Translations under genes and position numbers: made by a program | In this document: positions 35,206-47,273 of the stretch, piece after piece | How the letters are laid out: the number at the start of each line of letters is the position of its first letter | Position numbering within the stretch: position 1 is the stretch's first letter | Assembly (NCBI GenBank): GCA_037349315.1 | Contig: JBAIAC010000018.1 | Location: 2,480,001-2,544,000, forward strand | Direction: 5' to 3' | Length of the DNA stretch: 64,000 bases | Source: Chelydra serpentina | Taxonomy: Eukaryota; Chordata; Testudines; Chelydridae | Notes under the pieces: generated by a model | What the model was told of the DNA's origin: nothing | The model's input: only the letters and a program-made list of their open reading frames with translations | Databases searched by the model: none

Positions 35206-36093
35206 GCTCTGATACTTGCTACATTCCCAGACCCTTCCTTCTAGCGTTCAGGTCCATCATTGTTTTTTATCTCAAGTAAAATTAACAATTTCTTTACCCA
35301 TTTGACAGCAGTGAGAGTTGAATTGGGTTGTAAGAGAATAATCTGTCCCTTAAGCCTATATTCTGCCCCTGTGTGTATGTGGCTCTCTGAGATAGCTACT
35401 GGTGTTTGCTTGCTTACTTGTGCTAGTGAAGCCTGAAATGGATTAGGACCGGGTTATCTGAAAGACTGTCTTTTTTTATCTCCCATGCTGCAACAGTTGC
35501 AAAGATCTTCAGCTGGAGCTCCATTGTTGTAAAAGGGAGGGACATTCTCCTTAAAGCCATTCTCCTTAATGGCCCTTTGACTTGAGAACATGCATCCTCA
35601 CCATTGGTCTGTAGGACATGGATTTGTTAACTCGCCAGATAGGCTGCAGGGCCAGTGCTTTCACTTGAGCATTTGGAGAAGAGGGTGTCTGGCAGGTTGG
35701 GCTGCTTTATCTGGGCCACTATTTTGTTGTTGAAAAATGTAATTTTTAAACCCAAAATGTGAGAGGCATCTACTGAGTGGTTAACTTATTAAGGATGACA
35801 AATAATATATAAAAGATACATATTGCTTAGTGCAAATGTACCTGTGACTTCACCTGCAGCCCAGCTTTGCTGATCATTTTCAGATACTAATATGATTTTG
35901 TTTCGATATTTTTTGAGATAAATTTGCTGATTACTATTAATCTCTTTTTCTTCTAAATTAATATATTTCCAAAAGTAGGAGGGAGACAACAATCTTAAAA
36001 TTAAATGGCAAGTTAGTAAAATTCAGGTGAACAACTTCAGTTGACAGCCCCATAATACTTCAATACATGTGAATACAATGTTATTCATAGCCA
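35206..36093. other. No gene seen
   Basis: Only short frames occur. No element was recognised. Confidence 0.5.
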
Positions 36094-36372
36094 TTGCATG
36101 CACCCTGTCTTCCTTCTGCGGCAGTGATGCGTTTGCTCCTATTCACTTGCTTGCTGTGTCTGCTTAGTCCAGCTACTGCATTCAAATATGAGGCATGCCT
36201 GGTAGCTGCAAAACTTAGGATCTGGGTGCATATTTCCAGTAGTGATTTCTGGGTGATTGGTGTGTCCTCCTGTCTGACCTCTTGTCCAGCTCTGCTGGTT
36301 GCAACTGTGGCAGCTGTGAAACTGTCAATGAGGGCTAGTGAAGGTTTATCCTGCTGCTCGGTAATTATGTAA
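36094..36372 (+). other. ORF with a signal-peptide-like start
   Basis: The 92-codon frame has an internal Met (codon 12) followed by MRLLLFTCLLCLLSPATAF, which has the shape of a signal peptide with a plausible cleavage after ATA. The remaining 70 residues are hydrophobic and Ser/Cys-rich, with no domain I know. There is no promoter, splice pair or neighbouring exon to support it, and the upstream pyrimidine stretch with GGCAG could be a chance acceptor. Most likely not a gene. Confidence 0.12.
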
Positions 36373-39300
36373 ATATGATTGTCAGGAATTTAGCTTCCTG
36401 TTCTTTGTTGGAGAACATACAGCAAATAGCAGACTGAGTCTTCACTAGCTCTGTACAGGCCCAACCCTTGTTGTAGCTTTAAAAAACTGCCCATAGGCAT
36501 TTTCTTGAAACACAAAAATAATTGTTTGTATCCTATCTTCTGAGTCATATACAGTATTTGCTGATGCTACTATTAGTTGCACATTGTTTGTAGATCAGTG
36601 CCATTCAGAGCTTTCTCTGTCGTGCTTTAGTACTATACTTTTTTTTTTTCTCAGATGAAAGTATTATATATATTTTCTTGGTTTTGGGACAGTGACAAAT
36701 TAACCTAGACCAGATAATGCATACTGCCTTGGCCTCTGCTACTTTATATGCATTTACATCGTAAAAAAATGTTCATGTGCCTATGTGCTTTTAGGTTATT
36801 AGCAACAGAGTTGGATCCAAACCAAAGCCCTGAATGCAAATCCCCCAGAAAATCTGGGGAAGTTGATATGCAAACAGAAAATTCATGCACTGTCATTCTA
36901 TACTAAGGTTTGTAAACCCTAATCAACTCTGAACAAATAATTGGAACACTAGCCTGAAAATGTATTCTGTTCCGCACTAGTGTATGCTGACTCCCCAATT
37001 TCTTTTCTTTCAAAGTTTCTTGTCTCTGCAGGAGAGACTCTCTCTCCTCCTCCTGCTGTGATCCTGAGCTCTGCAGGAAAGAGGCTTCTGAGCTCCAACC
37101 AAGTTTACAAGCATAGTACAAGCTTACACCCCGCACTGATGTGGTCCCTGCTGTCTGATTTTTAATTTGTGAAACGTGAGAAGATGAATGGATTTGTTGT
37201 GGGTTGCCTTAATGAAACATTTGACCAGCCTTGGGCAGAGTTTAGAGTTTATAATGGGACCGGAAACCAGGTGAACTTCGCATGGCTTGACATTTTGTAG
37301 TGAACATTCCACACAATTCTAACAATCAAATATGATAAATAACTCCAGTGCACTCAGGGTACCAATTTATTTTTTTCCACCCAATTTCCCAAAGGACTTA
37401 GGGTATTTGATGGCAGATGGAGCTTCATATTAACTTTACGGTTTTCCCTGAGCCTCAAATAACAAATCACTGAGGGGCAGATTCTTATACCCTTGCATTG
37501 AATAGTTAGTTCTTTTATGAGTAGACTCAATGGGACCACCCATGGAGTAATGTGCTGGACAGTGGGAGTAAGGCTATCAGAATCCAGCACTGAATGTTAA
37601 AATATTTCTTCTGGAGAAGGGTGTCTACCTGGTAAGTGCATGTGTGAGAGAGTGTATGTGAATGTCTGGAGAGGAGGGGGTGAATTCATGGTGTCTTACC
37701 TAACAGCATTTTTATTTAAAAAAAAAAATTGGCACCACGTCCAACACTGATATGATGATGATATAATAATGATGTTGACTTTTAATTAAATGAAGTTGAC
37801 ATATTTTAAGTCTGCTGATTAACCATCTGTTGCTGCATTAATGAATATCCTTATTGGTATCAGATCAGGACCCATACTTTTAATTTTCCAAGATAGCTCC
37901 CTCAAGCATGTGGCAAGAAATGTTGGCATGACTGGCCAGGAGTTTGGATTAAATATTTACCATTCCTAAAAAAAAAAAAAAGTACCTTATGCTCTGGGCT
38001 GTGGCATTTTCTGTTCTACTGGATGCCTGCACAGCCAGTTGCTAAAATGGTTTAGAAGCAAGAGTGCTTACAACTTTAAAAGATGTTCCCTCTTCCCTGA
38101 GTCATTTGGCTTACTGCTGTAAAGAATATCTTCTGATTTCTTGATTGTGCAGCATCCCCAAAGGCTTACACTTATTTTCTGCTTAGGCAAATAAATGTAC
38201 ACGTTCCTTCTGCTAGCAGGCATATAAATGGGATATTTTGAATGACTGTGCCTGCTTATTTAAATGAACTAGCTTGGTGGGTATGATTTATACATTGAAT
38301 TTTTACCTTCAGCACCAGATGTACTGTGTATAAAACAATATTTGTTTTGTAAGAATGACTCCTGCAACCAGCCGCGAACACTGTGCTTAGCTTCATAATG
38401 ACAGAGAGGCAATAAAGACATGATGCCATAACATACAGTAGCATTCTGCATTCATTTTTTGTATTTACAGGATTATTGAAAAGTTTCTTCCTAAAATGAA
38501 TGAATTTTACTGTGAATTAATTGAGAAGAGTATTTTTAGTTGCCCTCCATCACTCTCCTACGGGGAGGAGTTCACTTATTAAAATGAGAGCTTATTTTTA
38601 GAAATACTTTATTGCCTTACCTTTTCATCAGAACCTTTCATTATAGTGTCGCTTAAGAATGATGTCTCCAGTTCACTGGGTTCTAAAAAGCGAACATTCT
38701 CTTTTATTTCTTCCTTGAAGGGAAGAAATTCTACAAGCCTCAAATGGTGTGGGCGTTCAGTCTTGTCTATTGAGCATTTAATAACTCTTACTGGTGTACA
38801 TAGAGATAGGGAAGGGAAAGTCTGTTGCTGTAGGCACCCTCTGCTTAAATTTAACTTTCAGAGATTAGATAGAACTGAACTTGGGCCAGCCACCAGGTAT
38901 GTCACTGTAATATCTGGGCTCTGAAAACCTGACTTTACCTATGCAATGTAAGCCCAGGTTCCCAGTTAGCTTTCACAATTCTTTTTTATACTTTGAGTAT
39001 TTGTCACATTAGGCATTAACAGAGCTCGCTAAATCACCTATAGGAGACAACAGATACAGCAACAGGCTAACACTCTGAATCAAGTGTCATTGGTTTAAAT
39101 GTACAAAGACATGCGAGGGGTGAAGGAGGAAGTTGGAGAGATGAAAGGAGTAGGTAAAAAGCTGGGCTCAGGACGTTTCCCATAATGTGTCTGGGCAGGT
39201 GCTAATGTTGAGAAGATGGATCCATAACAGCCATATGAACTGAATCTCTCACTCAGTAGTTAGTAGTAATCAAGGTGCAAACCATTTCACAGCTGAATTG

Positions 39301-41040
39301 ACATTCACATTGATCATTATTGACAGCTTGTTTACTAGGAAGATCTTTCGAGTGACCTCTCCACAGACCAAAAATAAGCACACACCATGCAGGTTTAAAT
39401 TCTTGGTTCCACCACTGGGAAAATACAGTGACGTACAGTCAGAGTGCTTTGCAATGGGCAAAGAAAACCTTGACTGCCTTCTCTCTTTGAACTGAACCCT
39501 AGAAAATCTGACTTGCTAATCTTCAACATGTTAGCATTCTTCTTGGTAAATAAATGTTTCTAATCAAGCAATTCCCTTCAGGATAACAATGATTCAAATT
39601 ATACAGATGAATGACATCCATCAGTTATTAAGCATGAAAAACATGTATATCAAAACTTAACATTTATACCAACAAAAGCCGAGGCTTTTCTTTTGTAATA
39701 ACTCTAATCAGTTTTCCTATCCACTCAAAGAGGGACTTCTTTTCATATGTTAGAATAAATCCACCAGTAAATACATAACTGATGAATTTCATTTTCAGTG
39801 TAACATTATTAAAGGTGGAATTGATCAAATTAATGGGAACTAGTGGCATATACCCCTACGGATATGTAGAAAGTGTAACTGCTGCCCATCAAATGGCAGA
39901 TGGTCTTTAAAATGGCACGGTTGGTTTTAAAGCCTTAAATAGTGTAGGCCAGACTTGTGCCTTATTCTGACAAATATCTGTCTAACCCTCCTACATCACC
40001 ATATCAAAGGCAATATCAGAACTTGTTGCTTTTGGAATTGTGAACGTACAAGTTGTTAATTACACAATACATTTTCCCCATGGGGTAGTTTCCCTCAGAC
40101 AACTGGCCTGACAGGTCATCTGGACTTGTATTCTCTTTAATGTTTAAATGCTGCACTAATGCAGCAAGTGTGTGTGGCTACCTGTAGAACAGGGCCGTAC
40201 AGGTAATGTATATATTGTGTGGCTGCGACTCTCATAACACAGAGAACTGCATATGCAGCCCACAATGGGAAATAGGTTGAGAACCACTGCTGTAGAGAAA
40301 AACGCAGTGATGATTGCCATGGCAACAACTTCTGCCTTGATTGCTTGATACAGAATGATCATTTAATGTGATGTATTGACATAAAATCTATTAGGCTTTA
40401 TTTACTGAGGAGAAGATCTCAAAATAGAAAGCAAAAATGGACCAAGCTTCAGATTTTAGATCTGAAGTGAAAATACATCACAGTTTGGGCTGGCAGAGGG
40501 AGTTGGGATCTTGTGTTCCAATGATGGCCCGTTTCTAGTGGCGAGGTCAGAGGCGGATGGGGAACGCCTGATAGCCTGCAATACTGCTTTGTCAGACAAA
40601 GTAGCATGCAGGTCCTGGGTTGTGGAAAAATGGGCGTGAGTACTGCAGAGATGGTCTATTCTCTGAATGAGTTCTGTTGTTTTCTTTTCTTCTTCTTTAG
40701 TTTGTGCCGTTTAGCAGCGGGTTGTTAATTTTATTGCAAGCTGGTGAGTGGGACATTTGGAAAGGTGGGATTTTGGTGCTCTTTTGTGAATTTACTTTGG
40801 CATGTTATGCCATTTGTGGCAAATTATGTTTAGGTATGTACCTAAAGAAAGGTGAGCTGCAAAAAACCCCCCAACAAAACTGTTTTGTAAAAATCCAAAG
40901 GGAGGGGAGGGAATAGATATTTATGCAATTAAACTATTGTATTTGAATTTAACGTCCCTGAGACTGTGAAAAATCAGACCAGAAACTTTGTCTGTTTAGT
41001 TTTAAAATACAGTACAGCTTGGTTCAATTGAACACACTTG
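36373..41040. other. Long stretch without a recognised gene or element
   Basis: All frames are 92 codons or shorter and lack recognisable domains. Simple features are an A-run at about 37966-37981, another at about 37720-37729 and a T-run at about 36641-36650. The long absence of recognisable repeats, compared with the rest of the window, is itself notable and would fit selective constraint. Confidence 0.45.
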
Positions 41041-41588
41041 GAGCTAGTTGACACTAAAAGTGCTACAATGGCATAGCCGCACCAATGCAATTGCACCACT
41101 GTAGTGCATCTGGTGAAGATGCTCTCTGCTAAGGGGAGAGAGCTTTTTCATCAGCATAATACATAGGCGCCAACTCCGTGGGTGCTCCGGGGCTGGAGCA
41201 CCCACGGAGAAAAATTGGTGGGTGCTCTGCACCCACCGGCAACTCCCCGCCCGCCCCGGACCCGCGGCAAACTTACCGGGCACCGGGAGATGTTGCGGGG
41301 CTCCGCCCCCGACGCTGGGCAACGTGGCGTCGGGGGCGAGCCCCGCCCCCAACACCGGGTGACAGCACCCACGGGCGGGGCCGGAAGTCAGCCCCTGTGG
41401 CATAATAAAACTACCTCCCTGAGAGGCAGTAAATATGTTCGCAGGAGAAGCTCTACTGCCAACATAGCGCTGTCCACACCGGTGCTTAGGGTCTGTGTAC
41501 CTTGCATCAATCGGGGGAAAAGGGGGGCTTATTCACACCCTTGAGTGACATACGTTATACCAGCACAACCTGTAATGTAGGCAAGCCC
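41041..41588. mobile_element. MITE interrupted by a second element
   Basis: The right end (TGTAGGCAAGCCC) and the interior (CTACCTCCCTGAGAGGCAGT, GAGTGACATACGTTATACC) identify a MITE of the same kind as the one at 7.3 kb. The left end (GAGCTAGTTGACACTAAAAG) is decayed. The element at 41162-41400 lies inside it. Without that insert it would be about 310 bp. Confidence 0.65.
41155..41407. mobile_element. Nested GC-rich hairpin element
   Basis: CATAATA on both sides (41155-41161 and 41401-41407) is the likely target duplication. The insert begins CATAGGCGCCAACTCCGTGG and contains a perfect hairpin at 41177-41208 (CCGTGGGTGCTCC against GGAGCACCCACGG, 6-nt loop). A GC-rich part follows. Frames of up to 120 codons on both strands result from its high GC content. 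The superfamily is not certain; 7-8 bp duplications point to hAT. Confidence 0.7.
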
Positions 41589-42756
41589 TCAGAGACATAC
41601 ACAATTTTAGGAGGCTGTTAGGGGAGATGCATGGTGCTTCTTGATATAGGGGGTGTATGGCCCAACTTTGGTTAATCAGGCGTTTCAGTTAACCTGAACT
41701 AAACTGCAAATTATTCATTCTCTTTTGAATTACAGTTCTTTTAACCTTCTCTTTTATCTTTTAAACCCTTTGAACCATCTTTTTCTTGTTCAAATGAAGT
41801 AGGAGGCAGGAAGGGTTTGCTTTTGGTTTTTTTTCCAATTTAACTTTCAGGTGGCGTGCTGGTACTCAGCTCCAGATAGAAAAATAAAAGGGCTGGTGCT
41901 TGAATCCTTATCCTTGTGAGCATTGCTTTCTGTGCTAGTTATGGTTGGTTTCTCTCTTTTGATTTATTTCACAGCACTGAAATGACCATAGCTGTTAGAG
42001 AAGAACACAGCATAGCAGTCCCCATTTGTATTAGTTCTAGACATGTAGTGCTAGTGCATTGTAACCGCTTTTTTATGTATGTACTGTATGGAAGAAATCA
42101 CTTTAATTGCCTTAGCAATGGCAAATATGAAGTTGGGTGCATCTCTCAAATACAGAGTTGTTCTAGAATTGGAGATTTTATCTGGGAGAGAAACCTGATT
42201 TAAGTCAGGATTCAGGATAATATTCAGTGTTCAGACAAGTATGCTTTGGTTAATTAAATGTTAGTCTACCAATTTCTTACGCATCCCACATCTTTGTAAG
42301 ACAGCATACCATATAAAATACAATAATAAGGTGAGAAGTAGTTTGTATAGTATTTTGATGGCAAGGAGGTGGTCAGATAAATCCATCACACAGCCAGATA
42401 GACACCTGCAATGGATGGTGGCACAAAATTGCATTTCTAAAAAAGAGAACCTGGGTGGAAAGCTTATGCCTTCATTTTTAAGTATCACGCTTAATTTAAA
42501 AATGCTTCCTTAAGCATGGTTGCAAGAATGCCTGATGTTTTGGCTTTTGGAAGCAATTTTTTGAAAATCTGAGGTAGAGCTGGCACTGCTGTTTCATTCC
42601 TCGTCCCAGAGTTGAATCCTCAGTTCTGGAGAATCTGTGTTACACAAAATGCATCTGCTTAGAAGTTAACTCTTCTGAAATCAATGAATTTTCACCAGTA
42701 GAAGGTCCAGTTTCATTAATGTTCAGTGTACAGACCATCTACTGCTGGTCTGCATA
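41589..42756. other. No gene seen
   Basis: The 95-codon frame at 41916-42203 has no recognisable domain. No element was identified. Confidence 0.5.
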
Positions 42757-42940
42757 CATAGAATCATAGAATATCAGGGTTGGAAGGGACCTTAGGAGGT
42801 CATCTAGTCCAACCCCCTGCTCAAAGCAGGACCAATCCCCAATTTTTGACCCAGAACCCTAAATGGCCCCCTCAAGGATTGAACTCACAACTCTGGGTTT
42901 AGCAGGCCAATGCTCAAACCACTGAGCTACCCCTCTCCCC
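42757..42940 (-). mobile_element. tRNA-headed SINE with CR1-type tail (Cry I-like)
   Basis: On the minus strand the element begins with a tRNA-like head: box A TAGCTCAGTGG (42929-42919) and box B GAGTTCAATCC (42887-42877) at tRNA spacing. A short body follows (CATTTAGGGTTCTGGGTC). The tail (GGTTGGACTAGATGACCTCC ... ATTCTATGATTCTATG) is the same as the 3' end of CR1 LINEs. Turtle Cry I SINEs have this layout and are thought to borrow the CR1 machinery through the shared tail. It looks full length. A target duplication was not evident. Confidence 0.85.
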
Positions 42941-44427
42941 TCACGTTCATGTATGTTTTTCTGTGGTAGGATATGAGTAAAAAGCTAAAATGCCTCTGAA
43001 GTCTTGGATATGTAGCTAATGAACAGTAATTTTAAGTTCAGTATTTGAAAATGAGAGGGAAAATTGTTATCCGTTAATCTCTCATTCCATCTTCACCAAA
43101 GCTAATTGTTTTAAAATTACTGGTACTAGAGGGCCAACTACTCCAAGCCCCACCCTCCATTCTTAGGCAAAACTCTCCTTGAACAAACGGGAGTTGTCAG
43201 ATGGAGGAGCAAAGGGTTTTCTCTGTAGTAATTAAGGTCATCTCTAAAGCCAGCCTCCTCCGAGAGAGCCATTTTGGACTCCAGCTGCACTAAACTCACT
43301 GCACTGAAAACAGACATATCTACAACTCAAAATAACATCTACAGTATCTGCCTGTGTCTGACCTGGCTCCTGAGAGTTTTTCACTTTTGCATTAAATAAA
43401 TCCACCTATTTTTATTTTTATGTTTGGAACACAGCTACTGCAAAATGTGCAACTCTGTGATCAAGATGGAATGATGTATGTAGATTAGGAAGCCTCCCAA
43501 AGTGCATAACTCTATGTAAGTGCAGTACTGTGTGCAACAAACACACTGGGGATCACTGAAGCTAATAATGTCAGGAAAGGAATTACTCATAGAAAAATGG
43601 TTTGGGCTAATTCTATTATTCCTATACAGTATCCTAACAGTATCATCTACAATGTATCCCCACATGGGTTGGTTTTTTTTATCCCCACATACTTACTGCA
43701 TGCTAGTGTTTTAACTACAGCTTGCTGGGATCTGAGTCAGAACTTCAAAACTATTCACTCTTTTTGGACATTGGTAACTACTTGTTTCAATCTATTTTTA
43801 ACTAAACTTGGTTCATTTGCCTGGCTTAAATTGTGTTGACTTGAGTTAATGAAACTTTGGTTTCTATAACTCTAGTATTTGTGAATTAAACCTGAAGGTT
43901 TGCTGTGATGGATCCTTAGTTAGTCATCACCATTCCAATCATGTTCTCCTAATCCAAAACACAAATGAAAATGGACAGTTATTCACATTGCACTTCTTGA
44001 GAAACAGTAATGTGGCAAACGCCAGTATCCGCACAAATTTATGTGTTTGGGTCCTTGTATTTTTCTAATAAGTAAAGTTTCCTGATGTAATTTTCAGCAG
44101 CCTGCAAATGTAATTATTTAGACATAAGCAGCGGTAACTCCTTGGCTCGCCTTCTGCTGAAACTCAGTACTCAAAAAAAATGCCTTGGATATAGAAATTG
44201 TTCAGTGTTTGCTGCAACTGGTGACAGTTGTACAATTGTCAATCTATCTTTAGAAACTTCCATCCATCATCTGTCAATAATTATCCATCAACTCTTGTGC
44301 TACAAGTGCCTAGACTCAGCCTATCAAATTAAAAAACAGCACCAACAAAGGTGAAATATTTTCCCTGAAATGTAACCTTAGAGCAATGAATCATCTAAAA
44401 TATTTGGAGTGCTGTTTGTGGTGAAAA
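42941..44427. other. No gene seen
   Basis: Frames of 64-80 codons overlap at 43435-43839 on both strands. No recognisable domain or element. Confidence 0.5.
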
Positions 44428-46434
44428 GGCTCATAAGATTTGAAGACCAAAAGGGACCATCATGTCTAGTCTGACCACCTGCACATTGAAGGCCACAGAA
44501 CCTTGCCCACACACTTCTGAAATAGACCCAGAACCTCTGGTTGAGACACTGAAGACCTCAGTTCATGATTTGAAGACTTCAAGTTACAGAGCAACAACCA
44601 TTTACTCTAGTTTAAACCAGCAAGTGGCCCAACCCCCATGCTGCAGTGGGAGGGCACCCACCACCCAGGGTCTCTGACAATCTGATCTGGTGGAAAATTC
44701 CTTCCTGACCCTAAATATGGCAATCAAGTTAGATGAATCATCTGGGTACTTGGGAAAGAATTCACTGAAGTAACTCAGATGTTTCCCCATCTAGTGTCCC
44801 ATCTCTGGCCATTAGGGATATTTGCTACTAGCTGTCGCTGATGGATCACATGCCATTGTAAGCACTCTTACCATAACATACCCTCCATAAACGTATCAAG
44901 CTCAGTCTTGAAACAAGTAAGGTGGGTTTTTTTTTTTTTTTTGCTCCCATTGCTCCTTTTGGAAGGCTGTTTCAGAACTTCACTCCTCTGATGGTTAGAA
45001 ATACTCTTCATCTAATTTCAAGCCGAAACTTGTTGGTGGCCAGTTTGTCCATCAGTTCTGGTGCCAACACTGGCACTTAACTTAAATAACTTCTTTCCTT
45101 CCCTGATGTATTTATAGAGAGCAATCATATCTCCCCTCAGTCTTTGTTTGGTTAGGCTAAACAAGCCAAGCTCCTGAAGTTTCCTCTTGTAAGGTAGGTT
45201 CTCCATTCCTCTGAACATCCTAGTAGCCCTTCTCTGCACTTGTTCAAGTTTGAATTCAATTTTTTAAACATGGGACACCAGAATTGCATACAGTATTCCA
45301 GATGAGATCTCGCCAGTGTCTTGTATAATGTTACTAACACTTCCCTATCTCTACTGGAAATACTTTGCCTCATGCATCCTAGAATTGTATTAGCCCTTTT
45401 CATGGACTCATCACATTGGCAGCTCCATAGTCAATCTGTGATCAACCAATAGACCCAGGTCTTTCTCCTTCTCTGTCGCCTCCAATGGATACATCCCAAG
45501 CTTATAGGAAAAAATCTTGGTTGTCCCTAAGTGCATGACCTTGCACTTGGCACTATTAAATTTGATCCAATTTCTATTACTCCAGTTTTCAAGGTCATCC
45601 AGATATTCTTGTATGATATTCATCCCAACTGTGTGTCACCCACAGATTTTATTAGTACACTCTCACTTTTTCTGCCAAGGTCAGTAATGAAAGTGTTAAA
45701 TCAGATTGTTTCCAAGACTGATCACTGAGGAGCTCCACTAGTTGCCTCCCCTCCAGCCTGACAGTTGACCTTTCAGTATGACCCATTGTAGTCTCCCCTT
45801 TAACCAATTCCTTATCCACCTTCCAATTCTTATATTAATCCCCATTTACTCCAATTTAACTAATAATTTCCCATTTGGAGCCATATCAAATGCTTTACTG
45901 AAATCCAGATAGATTAGATCTAATTCCTTTGTATAAAAATTCAGTTATTATTTAAAGAAAGAGATCAGGTTGCCTTTCATAAAAGCATATTGCATTTTAT
46001 CCCACTTACTGTTGACTTCTATGTCTTTAACTACTTTCTCATTAAAAATTTGTTCGAAGACCTTTCATACACTTAAGGTCAAATTAACAGGCATGTAGTT
46101 TCCTGGATCACTTTTCCTCCACTGTCTCTTAAAAATTGCTACTATATTAGCAATTTTCTAGTCCTAGAATATGATCACTGAGTTTATGGATTCATGACAC
46201 AGGCCTATAATTATATGGGTCACACTGTTTACTCTATTTATAAATTGGCAGAACATTAACTTTCTTCTGGTTTGAACTTCCCTAGTGCTCCAAGACTTAT
46301 TGAAAATCAACATTAGTGGTCTAGTGAGCACCTCAGGTAACTTGCATACAAGAGTTTAGAAGAATTATCTATACCCGCTGATTTAAAAATGTCTTACTTC
46401 AGTAGCTTCTTTTTAATATCGTCCAGAGTTACTG
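44428..46434 (-). mobile_element. CR1 LINE, 5'-truncated
   Basis: The 3' untranslated end is at 44428-45000 (the minus-strand copy of AAAAGGGACCATCATGTCTAG), and ORF2 sequence continues leftward in the element to about 46434. The exact TTCTATGA tail units are missing, and the end is decayed compared with 63.2 kb. The element adjoins a plus-strand LINE tail at 46435. Confidence 0.85.
45018..46430 (-). pseudogene. CR1 ORF2 reverse transcriptase remnant
   Basis: Read on the minus strand, pieces appear in the right order for a CR1-type ORF2. First is a lead-in with FKSAGIDN (46.4 kb), then NYMPVNLT (46.1 kb). RT motif A follows as LDFSKAFD (45.9 kb), then a GAPQ-like turn and a changed motif C (SVGDTQ in place of FADDT, 45.65 kb). 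The thumb and C-terminal part follow: WIKFNSAKCKVMHLG, EKDLGLLVDHRLTM, LVTLYKTLARSHLEYCMQF, RRATRMFRG and RLRGDMIALYKYI. Stops and frameshifts occur throughout. It is inactive; the family assignment is firm. Confidence 0.85.
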
Positions 46435-46562
46435 GTTCACGATAACCTATTCTGTTCATTCCCTCTGAAGCACCTGGCATTGGCCACCATCAGAACACAG
46501 GATACTGGGATAGATGGACCTTTGGTCTGTCCCAGTATGGCCATTCTTATATTTATATGTTT
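46435..46562 (+). mobile_element. LINE 3' tail, plus orientation
   Basis: GGCATTGGCCACCATCAGA, then GGATACTGGGATAGATGGAC and GTCTGTCCCAGTATGGCC are a common turtle LINE tail. It faces away from the CR1 on its left. A decayed relative lies at 30.3 kb. Confidence 0.6.
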
Positions 46563-46689
46563 AATTATATGGTCATGTACTTCCCTCCCCCTCCCCATCC
46601 CTGCTCCCTCTTCCCAGTGTCCCTGCCTCATTCAGTGAATGGGCAGTTATTCAATATCCAAACCTCTCATTGAATATCAATTGTTTTCC

Positions 46690-47070
46690 TAATAGGGATT
46701 TCTATGGTGCTATCACTATAGAAGCTGAGTGCTTTACAAACATTAATGCATTTATTTCACAACACCTGTCATATTAGGTGGTATTACAATTCCCATTGTA
46801 CAGCTGGGGAAATTGGTACACAGATATTGTCAAGTGTTCACTAATGTTGGGTGCCCAAGCATAAAAATCACTTGCAGTGGTAAGTGATCAGCACCTTGTG
46901 TAAATGTGGCCTCAGGTGCTTCATAATATGCACCCAAGAAATGTGGAGCAAACAATTAAATGGCCACCTGTGAAAAGTTTGGTTGTCATGATGTGCCCAG
47001 CATCACGTAGGAACTGTGCAGCAGATGCAGGTATAGAATCCAGTTATCCAGACCAGCATTCAACTTTCTT
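46690..47070. mobile_element. MIR/L2-like fragment with an insertion
   Basis: GAGTGCTTTACAAACATTA, CCCATTGTACAGCTGGGGAA and later AGGTATAGAATCCAGTTATCC are in the order of the old amniote repeat. A piece at about 46837-46900 (GTTGGGTGCCCAAGC...) does not belong to it and may be a small insertion. Confidence 0.45.
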
Positions 47071-47273
47071 CATCATGAGACCACCCCTTTTCTTACTACA
47101 GTCCTTTGTTTAATTTTTATTTACTACACACCTTCCAACTTTGACAATAAATGAGACAGGGGTCTTATGGACAATAGCATCATTCACTGCACAGGCCCTG
47201 CTTGATTCTTATAGCACCATCCATCCTGTGCACTGAATGTGGCAGGGGTCTTGTAGAAAAAGTAGCATGTCAT

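Noticed and set aside
42877..42929. Functional tRNA gene on the minus strand
   Set aside because: Boxes A and B are present, but the sequence continues into a SINE body and CR1 tail and lacks a proper acceptor stem and terminator.
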